DNA of 12,655 nt from assembly GCA_031254955.1 (NCBI GenBank), contig JAIRTK010000546.1, positions 1 to 12,655 of the forward strand, read 5' to 3'. Positions 7,328-12,655 of this stretch are shown piece after piece. The DNA comes from Opitutaceae bacterium. GTDB lineage: Bacteria; Verrucomicrobiota; Verrucomicrobiia; Opitutales; Opitutaceae. The number at the start of each line of letters is the position of its first letter. Position 1 is the stretch's first letter. The position numbers and the translations under genes are program-made. Below the pieces are notes generated by a model that searched no databases, was not told the DNA's origin, and saw nothing but the letters and a program-made list of their open reading frames with translations.

Positions 7328-10300
7328 GGCGGCAATTGGACAGCCACCGGCACTGCCGATTGGTCTGACCCTAATAACTGGAACGACAGCGCCCTGCCTT
7401 CACCAACTCAACCCGAAGGCATCAATATCACCAATGGCGGCACGGCTGTTCTCAGCGAAACATTCAACTTCACGGCCAACACTGGGCCGGTGATTTCCAT
7501 CGGCGACAGAGGAGGCCTTGCCAGCGCCCTCAAAATCACCGGAGACGGACGTTTAGTCAGCAGTGACGCAGGTATCTTTCTCGGTCGCGGTTCCGCTGCT
7601 GATGGCTCCACTGGCGCCATTTATCTCGATGGCAACGCCTCGCTCAAGGCCTCCAACCTCTCTTTGGGCCGAAGCGCGGATTCTGTTGGCATACTTTCCC
7701 TTGCCGCCCGCGCTAGCGTCATCATCGACACCGATCTTATTCTGGGCTTTCAGGCCAATGCCAGCGGCACCCTCGCGCTTTCCGGCCAATCCTCCCTGAC
7801 TGCTCGCGATCTCATTCTAGGAAACAACGGAACTGGCACGATTACTACTGCCGGTGTTGTTACTCTTGCCGATCAATCACTCCTCACCGCCCGCCGCGTC
7901 AACGTCGGCAAAGGCGGCACCGCGCCTTCCAGCCTTATCATGACGGGGGGCACCCTTCGCACAACCGGCACCGGCAGCGAGCTCAGCTCTCGCGTCGGCG
8001 ACGCTGCCGGTTCCAGCGGCACTGTCGCTCTTTCCGGCAACGCAGTCTGGCACGACATGGGTTCCTCTGAAATCGGCAACCAAACGTTCATCGGCAACAG
8101 CGGCTACGGCATCCTTACCCTTCAGGACAATGCCGCATACATCAATGACAACTCCGGTGCCTATGCCTTCACTCTTGGCTCTGCTAGCGGCACCGGAGTC
8201 CTTGTGATTCGAGATAATGCAATCATCTCATCCACTCATGCGGCTAACACAACCGGACAAAGTGGCGGCATAAACATCAACCGCGGCTCTCTCCTCATGG
8301 AGGGCAATGCCACCGTAGACATTGCCCGTCTGGCCATTGGCACCGGCAATGCGTCCACCACCGGCACGCTCACGCTCAACGGCGGCATGCTCTCCACCAA
8401 CTACATCGAACTCAGCCGCTCCCTGGGCTCCGCCACCATTATCGCCTCCGGCGGCACGCTGCGCGCCACTTATGGTGACGGCTACGGCAATACTTCCGCC
8501 ACCGGCATCAATTGGATCCGCTCCAAGGCGGTCGCCAATGCAACCATCCTTTTAACCGGCTCCGGTCTCGCCATCGACTCCAACGGCCACACGGTTTCCA
8601 GCGACGTTCCCTTCACCGGCGGCGGCAACTTCACCAAACTCGGCGAAGGCCTCTTCCACCTCCCCGCCAGCGCCCATACCGGCACGACGACTGTGGCGGG
8701 CGGCACCTTGCGCCTCGCCGCGACGGACGCGATTGCTGCCAGCGCCGCCGTCAACATCGCCGCCGGTGCGACGCTCGACGCCTTTGCCAAAGCCCAAAAA
8801 CTCAAAAACCTCTCCGGCGCCGGCACGCTCGCCAATGCGTCCGCCATCACGATCGAGTCCACGGCGGACAGCACCTATGCCGGCACCTTCACGGACGTGA
8901 CCTCCCTCGTCAAAACCGGCGCGGCCCGCCTCACGCTCGACGGCTCGAACGGCCTCGACTCGCTCGCCGTCAACCAAGGCCACCTCACGCTTTCCGGCGG
9001 CACGCTTGCCCTTGCCGACGACTTCACGCTCGCGGCCACGGCCACGCTCGGCATCGGCGGCGCCGCGAAAATCACCGCCGCCGCCGCGACCCTCGCGGAC
9101 GGCTCCATCATTGATGTCGTCAGCAATCCGGGCGAGGGAACATTCAACATCATCGAATCCGCCGCCGCCATTTCGGCCAACGCGGGCAACATCACCCTCC
9201 TCGACAACGGCGTCGCGACCGGCGGCGCGATCAGCACCGCTGTTTACAGCGCCTACGCCCTTCAGTTTGCCGATTCCAGCAAAACACTCCAGCTTGTCAC
9301 CAACCTGCTCTGGAATTCCACCGGCACCGCGCACGGCACCTTTAATATCGCCGCCGCTTCCTCCGCCACAGTGTCGTCGCCGCTGGACGACCGCGATTCC
9401 TCCGATTTCACGGCCCTTGCCGGATGGGATGGAAAATCGCTCGCCAAAACCGGCGCGGGCACGCTCGTCCTGACCGCGACCAACACCTACACCGGCTCCA
9501 CCGCGGTGACTGACGGAACGCTGCGCCTCGCCGCCGCCAATGCCATCGCCGCCAGCGACGCTGTGCGTGTCGCCGCCGGGGCGACCCTCGTGGCCGACGG
9601 CCCCCAGACACTCAAAAACCTCGCCAGCGCGGGCGCCGTTTCGCTCAACGCGGAAAGCACGCTCGGTGTCACCGGCACCCTCGCGCTCGACGATAATTCC
9701 ACGCTCGACTTTGTCGTCGGCAGCGGCACGGGACCCGTCGTGACGGGCGGCCACGTCACCGTGGGCGCGGGCGTGACGCTCAACCTCGCCGGCATCAGCG
9801 ACAGCACCGAGATTCCCTTCTCCCTCATCGCCGCGACCACCGGCACCATCGCGGGCGATTTTACCGGCATCACCATCGGCGGCGTGGGCGGCTCGACTGA
9901 TTATTTCACCATCGCCACGCAAAAAACCGCCGACGCCAAGGCCTACCTCCTCAGCGCCGCGCTCACATGGAACCAGACCGGCATCGGACGCCACGGCACC
10001 TTCACCCTCGAAGGCGGCTCCTCATTCACCGTCAACGAGGCGCTTTCCAATAAAAACGACAACCCCGACACCGGTTGGGATGGCCTGTCGCTCACCAAAA
10101 AAGGAACCGGCACGCTGACCCTCGCCGGCAACAACACCTACACCGGCACAACCACCATCGAGGCGGGCGTCCTCCAAATCGGCAACGGCGGCGCCACCGG
10201 TTCCATCGCCGGCGAAATCGCAAACAGCGCCACGCTCGCCTTCAACCGCTCCGACGCCGCCACCCACGCCGGCCTCATCAGCGGCGCCGGCGTGCTCATC

Positions 10301-12370
10301 CAGCAAGGCGGCGGCACGCTCACCTTGACCGCCGACAACACCCACACCGGCGCCACCATCATCAACGACGGCATGGTGCGCCTCGGCGACGGCGGCGCGA
10401 CCGGCTCCGTCGCCGGCGAGATCGTGAACCGCGCCGCGCTCGCCTTCGACCGCTCCGACGCCTACACCCACACCGGCCTCATCAGCGGCGACGGCGCGCT
10501 CATCCAGCAAGGCGGCGGCACGCTCACGCTCACCGCCGACAGCGCGCGCACGGGCGCCACAATCATCAGCAACGGCAAACTCCTCGTCGCCAATGTCGCC
10601 GCGCTCGGCACCGGCGCCATCGAAAACGACGCCACGCTTGAAATCGCCGCCGCCTCCGATGCCGGGCTTGCCAATGCCTTGAGCGGCACGGGCGCGCTTG
10701 TGAAAACCGGCGCGGGCGCCCTGACCCTTGGCGGAGCCAACGACGGCTTCTCCGGCGTCGCGCAAATCGAGGCGGGCCGGCTCACCGCGACCACGGCCTC
10801 CGCGCTCGGCTCGGCTGGCGTTTCCGTTAACGCCGGCGCGACACTCGACTACCAAGGCATCGCCGGCGGAGTCGTGGGCAGCTCCATCGCCGGCGCGGGC
10901 ACGCTCCTCTTCACCAGCAGCACGCTGTCCATTGAAAAATCCAGCGCCGTGGGCGAGGTCGCCTTGCATCACTCGCTTGTCACATTCGCCCACGCCACCG
11001 GCACAGTGAGCCTGGGCCATGTCAGGCTCGACAACGCCACGCTCGGCTTTGCCCGTCCCGCCGGCGCGTTCGTCCCGCGCGCGGCGACACTCGCCAGCCT
11101 CTCCGGCGCCGACTCGCTCCTCACCCTCAATGTCGATTTCTCCCGGGCCGTCGCCGGTCTCAATCCCGGAGGCGCCGCGGGCGATTACCTCGTCATCACA
11201 GGCTCGCTTTCCGGCTCTCACAAACTGGCCGTGAATCCGGGCGCCACGCGCCCTTCCGCGTATGGCGTTTCCATTGAGCTTCTCTCCACCGTCGCCGACC
11301 GCGCCGCCGCCGACGCCTTCACACTCGATGCCCCCGTGCCAATCGGCATGGACGCTTTCGACCTCAAGCAAGGCGACGGCTCCGACATGCTCCCCAACGA
11401 ACGCTCCTGGTATCTTGCCGATGCCGGCGCATCCTCCACCGCCAACGCCATCTTCAACATCGGCGCGATGCCCGGCCTCGATTGGAACCACACGCTCGAC
11501 TCGCTCCACCTCCGCCTCGGCGACCTGCGCTCCCTCGAAACCGAATCCGCCGCCGCTGCCCCGCCCTCCGCCGGCCTCTGGATGCGCTTCCGTTCCTCCA
11601 AGCTCGATGCCCCCGACATCCCCGGCGGCCTCGGCTTCAAGCAACAATCCAACGGCCTGAGCTTCGGCGCGGACAGGATGTTCAGCCGCGACAAGGCCTC
11701 CTATGTGCTCGGCGTGCTCGTCGAGCGCAGCTGGCTCGACTGCGATTTCAACGACGGCACGCAAGGCGACTCGTCCAGCGCCAGCCTCGGTGTTTACGCG
11801 GGCTGGCTGCACAACACCGGCTGGTTCGCCGACCTCATCGGCAGGATTGGCCGCTACAAAAACACCCTCAATGTTGACGGCAAACCGGGCGGCATCACCG
11901 ACGCCTCATTCTACTCGACCGACGCGCAGGGCATCAGCCTCGAATTGGGCCGCCGCTTCGCGCTCGGCGGCGACTGGTGGCTCGAAGCCGCCCTGCAAGG
12001 CGCGCTCGCGCACTTCGATGGCGACGACTACAACGTCCGCATCGCCGGGACCGAATACCCCGTCAGCGTGGACAGCTCCACCACCACGCAATACCGCGCC
12101 CAACTGCGCGCCGGACGCCGCTTCCTCGGCGCCAACCTGTATCCCTACGCAAAATTCGCGGTCGCCAATGTTGACAGCACCGGCGGCGAAATCCGCGCCG
12201 GCACCCGCGCCGGCCATGTCGATTTCGACGGCGCGCGCGTGGAAGCCGGCGCCGGCCTCACCTGGCGCCTCACCCCCCGCTCGCACGTCTATGCGGATTA
12301 TGAATACGCCAGCGCCGACTCCTACGACCGCCCCTGGTCCATCAACCTCGGCTACCGCCACGCGTGGTAA
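7253..12370 (+). CDS. Autotransporter with signal peptide, PATR-rich passenger, pertactin-like stem and C-terminal barrel
   Basis: Complete 1705-residue protein. The ATG at 7253 is the only reasonable start: it opens directly on a signal peptide and the frame is closed upstream by TAA at 7211. Residues 1-25 are a secretion signal. Mature residues begin near GGNWTATGTADWSDPNNW, an opening I recall in many verrucomicrobial surface proteins. Residues about 60-440 are Gly/Ser/Thr-rich strands (ASLKASNLSLG, GTLALSG, LTLNGGML), probably a beta helix. Residues about 459-1200 hold PATR modules, including a tandem 68-residue repeat. Residues about 1290-1393 resemble the pertactin-type stem or autochaperone. 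About 1400-1705 form linker and barrel, ending GYRHAW. The mature chain has one cysteine (WLDCDF, in the barrel). By family knowledge it is exported by Sec and then through its own barrel with BAM help. No catalytic motif is seen, so ligand and role are unknown. It is a paralogue of the upstream gene and probably co-transcribed with it. Confidence 0.95.
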   Translation: MHTTRITSICLACLALTAIAPALHAGGNWTATGTADWSDPNNWNDSALPSPTQPEGINITNGGTAVLSETFNFTANTGPVISIGDRGGLASALKITGDGRLVSSDAGIFLGRGSAADGSTGAIYLDGNASLKASNLSLGRSADSVGILSLAARASVIIDTDLILGFQANASGTLALSGQSSLTARDLILGNNGTGTITTAGVVTLADQSLLTARRVNVGKGGTAPSSLIMTGGTLRTTGTGSELSSRVGDAAGSSGTVALSGNAVWHDMGSSEIGNQTFIGNSGYGILTLQDNAAYINDNSGAYAFTLGSASGTGVLVIRDNAIISSTHAANTTGQSGGININRGSLLMEGNATVDIARLAIGTGNASTTGTLTLNGGMLSTNYIELSRSLGSATIIASGGTLRATYGDGYGNTSATGINWIRSKAVANATILLTGSGLAIDSNGHTVSSDVPFTGGGNFTKLGEGLFHLPASAHTGTTTVAGGTLRLAATDAIAASAAVNIAAGATLDAFAKAQKLKNLSGAGTLANASAITIESTADSTYAGTFTDVTSLVKTGAARLTLDGSNGLDSLAVNQGHLTLSGGTLALADDFTLAATATLGIGGAAKITAAAATLADGSIIDVVSNPGEGTFNIIESAAAISANAGNITLLDNGVATGGAISTAVYSAYALQFADSSKTLQLVTNLLWNSTGTAHGTFNIAAASSATVSSPLDDRDSSDFTALAGWDGKSLAKTGAGTLVLTATNTYTGSTAVTDGTLRLAAANAIAASDAVRVAAGATLVADGPQTLKNLASAGAVSLNAESTLGVTGTLALDDNSTLDFVVGSGTGPVVTGGHVTVGAGVTLNLAGISDSTEIPFSLIAATTGTIAGDFTGITIGGVGGSTDYFTIATQKTADAKAYLLSAALTWNQTGIGRHGTFTLEGGSSFTVNEALSNKNDNPDTGWDGLSLTKKGTGTLTLAGNNTYTGTTTIEAGVLQIGNGGATGSIAGEIANSATLAFNRSDAATHAGLISGAGVLIQQGGGTLTLTADNTHTGATIINDGMVRLGDGGATGSVAGEIVNRAALAFDRSDAYTHTGLISGDGALIQQGGGTLTLTADSARTGATIISNGKLLVANVAALGTGAIENDATLEIAAASDAGLANALSGTGALVKTGAGALTLGGANDGFSGVAQIEAGRLTATTASALGSAGVSVNAGATLDYQGIAGGVVGSSIAGAGTLLFTSSTLSIEKSSAVGEVALHHSLVTFAHATGTVSLGHVRLDNATLGFARPAGAFVPRAATLASLSGADSLLTLNVDFSRAVAGLNPGGAAGDYLVITGSLSGSHKLAVNPGATRPSAYGVSIELLSTVADRAAADAFTLDAPVPIGMDAFDLKQGDGSDMLPNERSWYLADAGASSTANAIFNIGAMPGLDWNHTLDSLHLRLGDLRSLETESAAAAPPSAGLWMRFRSSKLDAPDIPGGLGFKQQSNGLSFGADRMFSRDKASYVLGVLVERSWLDCDFNDGTQGDSSSASLGVYAGWLHNTGWFADLIGRIGRYKNTLNVDGKPGGITDASFYSTDAQGISLELGRRFALGGDWWLEAALQGALAHFDGDDYNVRIAGTEYPVSVDSSTTTQYRAQLRAGRRFLGANLYPYAKFAVANVDSTGGEIRAGTRAGHVDFDGARVEAGAGLTWRLTPRSHVYADYEYASADSYDRPWSINLGYRHAW
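7328..8580 (+). other. N-terminal beta-helical passenger region of gene 2, less GC-rich
   Basis: Roughly 415 residues of strand-turn units with loose spacing, such as GAIYLDGNASLKASNLSLG, GTLALSGQSSLTARDLILG, GILTLQDNAAYI and GTLTLNGGMLSTNYIELS. They are kin in style to the LWxN repeats of gene 1 but lack the LWxN signature. Third positions are mixed here: 8221-8280 has 28 G or C in 60 bases, against 48 in 60 at 10381-10440. Confidence 0.7.
8627..10174 (+). repeat. PATR modules of gene 2
   Basis: The first PATR strand is at 8627-8710 (NFTKLGEGLFHL...HTGTTTVAGGTL) and a worn one begins at 8903 (SLVKTGAARLTLDG). Two full composite modules follow, with leading Trp at 9311 and 9968 and WDGxSL strands at 9425-9523 and 10076-10174. 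Between them, TLDFVVGSGTGPVVT and GVTLNLAGISDSTEIPFSLIA segments mirror TLDFLIG and GVTLNLAGITAGTEIPITLIS in gene 1 (about 4516-4650). The two genes thus share module order as well as motif. Confidence 0.88.
10166..10573 (+). repeat. Tandem 204-base repeat in gene 2 (two copies)
   Basis: Copies at 10166-10369 and 10370-10573 each encode 68 residues; I count 49 identical positions between them. Shared features are GGATGS(I/V)AGEI, a RSDA-x-TH-x-GLISG core, then LIQQGGGTLTLTAD and TGATII. A third relative of equal length lies in gene 1 at 4976-5179. A further, more worn strand (ALVKTGAGALTLGGAND) follows near 10696. Confidence 0.88.
11119..11430 (+). other. Pertactin-like passenger stem (autochaperone) region of gene 2
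   Basis: Residues about 1290-1393 read L-L-T-L-N-V-D-F-S, then GAAGDYLVITGSLSGSHKL, VNPG, a S-I-E-L-L strand, ADAFTLDAPV and finally a D-x-L-P-N-E-R-S-W-Y-L close. The order GD-x-L-x-I-x-G...G, then FTL, then WYL just before the barrel is the layout of the stem that starts passenger folding in classical autotransporters (PF18883-like). Family assignment is from pattern memory. Gene 1 has only a short counterpart ending in GTWYFDN. Confidence 0.75.
11440..12370 (+). other. Autotransporter linker and beta-barrel domain of gene 2
   Basis: A linker with LHLRLGDLRSLE (near 11500-11540) probably forms the pore helix. The barrel follows from about residue 1440: GLWMRFRSSK, SFGADRMF, YVLGVLVERS, SLGVYAGWLHNTGWFADLIGR, LELGRRFALGGDWWLEAALQG, YRAQLRAGRRF, YPYAKFAVANV, VEAGAGLTWRL, HVYADYEYAS and PWSINLGYRHAW. 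Strand order and landmarks parallel gene 1, including (V/L)GR(K/R)FALG, DYE, PWS and a G-(F/Y)-x-H-x-(F/W) end. Confidence 0.9.
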
Positions 12371-12408
12371 GCAAATACAAACGCCACGCAAAATCGACAG
12401 AGGTTAAG

Positions 12409-12434
12409 GCCGGCGCTTCAACCAAGTCGCCGGC
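12409..12434 (+). terminator. Candidate hairpin downstream of gene 2, weak terminator
   Basis: GCCGGCG (12409-12415) pairs perfectly with CGCCGGC (12428-12434) across a 12-base loop, 38 bases after the stop codon. No T-run follows; the next bases are atgaatctctcctaat. It may stabilise the mRNA end or act with another factor rather than being a standard intrinsic terminator. GCCGGC is also common by composition here. Confidence 0.35.
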
Positions 12435-12489
12435 ATGAATCTCTCCTAATACCCTTTCCTAATGAACATCCCACTAAGGAAGCCGTTAA

Positions 12490-12558
12490 AGGTAGGGCGA
12501 GGCGTCCCGCCGAGCCGTCTGAACCGCTCGCGGCCAGGCGCGACTCCTCGCCCCGCCT
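12490..12558. repeat. Long imperfect intergenic palindrome, REP/MITE-like
   Basis: The outer arms 12491-12506 (ggtagggcgaggcgtc) and 12542-12557 (gactcctcgccccgcc) form 13 Watson-Crick pairs, one G-T pair and two mismatches; A12490 and T12558 extend the stem. Inside, 12507-12515 pairs with 12526-12533 through eight base pairs and one bulged C, leaving a 10-base loop at 12516-12525. From memory, similar GGTAGGGCGAGGCGTCCCG elements recur between genes in verrucomicrobial genomes. Within this window there is one copy, so dispersal is not shown here. Confidence 0.6.
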
Positions 12559-12655
12559 GAAGGGTGATTTTTGACTGCAAAGGCATCATATCGCTCCATG
12601 TCGATTGAGGTCGTCCTTCAAACCGCGATGTATTTCAAAAATCCGGCGCCACAGA

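Larger units (their letters stand above)
12371..12655. other. 3' noncoding region of 285 bases
   Basis: No convincing gene is visible. It holds a small GC hairpin (12409-12434) and a long imperfect palindrome (12490-12558). At the right edge an ATG at 12598 opens a frame (MSIEVVLQTAMYF...) that runs off the window after 19 codons. On the minus strand an open frame enters from the edge and stops at 12586-12588. Neither is long enough to judge. GC content is clearly lower here than in the preceding barrel. Confidence 0.5.

Noticed and set aside
8552..9994. Long minus-strand frames opposite gene 2 (also 10022-11812)
   Set aside because: Same composition artefact; charged low-complexity translation and no recognisable start context or family.
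12358..12367. Perfect 10-base palindrome ccacgcgtgg across the end of gene 2
   Set aside because: Short and made of the codons for R-H-A-W; a second ccacgc at 12384-12389 could pair with it, but the stem is only six bases. Not enough to call a site.
12586..12655. Edge fragments: plus-strand ATG frame from 12598 and minus-strand frame ending at 12586
   Set aside because: Fewer than 25 codons of each are visible, they overlap each other, and neither shows a ribosome site or a family I recognise. Sequence to the right is needed to decide.

Overview
The window carries two very large, tandem, same-strand autotransporter (type Va secretion) genes and a short 3' intergenic tail. Base composition is high GC, often near 80% in the C-terminal halves. 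The genes are built from autotransporter-associated beta-strand repeats (PATR, PF12951/TIGR02601 type), LWxN-type glycine-rich repeats and a W..(A/R)HGxFT...WDGxSLxKxGAGTL module. I associate this combination with Verrucomicrobia, most likely Opitutaceae. That taxonomic guess rests on memory of such proteins, not on a marker gene, since the window has none.

Layout: (1) 2-7189, + strand: the 3' part of a giant autotransporter, with its signal peptide upstream of the window. In order it has nine LWxN repeats with a cap, a composite PATR module, five more LWxN repeats with the same type of cap, three more composite modules including a duplicated segment of about 0.8 kb, an N-G repeat stalk, and a C-terminal outer-membrane beta barrel ending in Phe. 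(2) 7190-7252: a 63-base gap with no terminator and no clear Shine-Dalgarno. (3) 7253-12370, + strand: a complete 1705-residue autotransporter with a signal peptide, an N-terminal beta-helical passenger of different sequence, PATR modules closely related to those of gene 1, a tandem 68-residue repeat, a pertactin-like stem (autochaperone) region and a barrel ending in Trp. (4) 12371-12655: noncoding as far as I can see, with a small GC hairpin after the stop and a 69-base imperfect palindrome that looks like a dispersed intergenic repeat.

Both genes probably make surface-displayed or released beta-helical proteins, each carrying its own translocation barrel. Spacing and orientation suggest co-transcription. 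The passengers share modules at DNA level, consistent with duplication and recombination between neighbours, while the N-terminal parts differ and are less GC-rich. No enzymatic motif was recognised in either passenger, so the ligand or role (adhesion, aggregation, polysaccharide contact) cannot be read from the sequence. I did not find a multi-gene system of a new kind; the interest lies in modular architecture and apparent shuffling.
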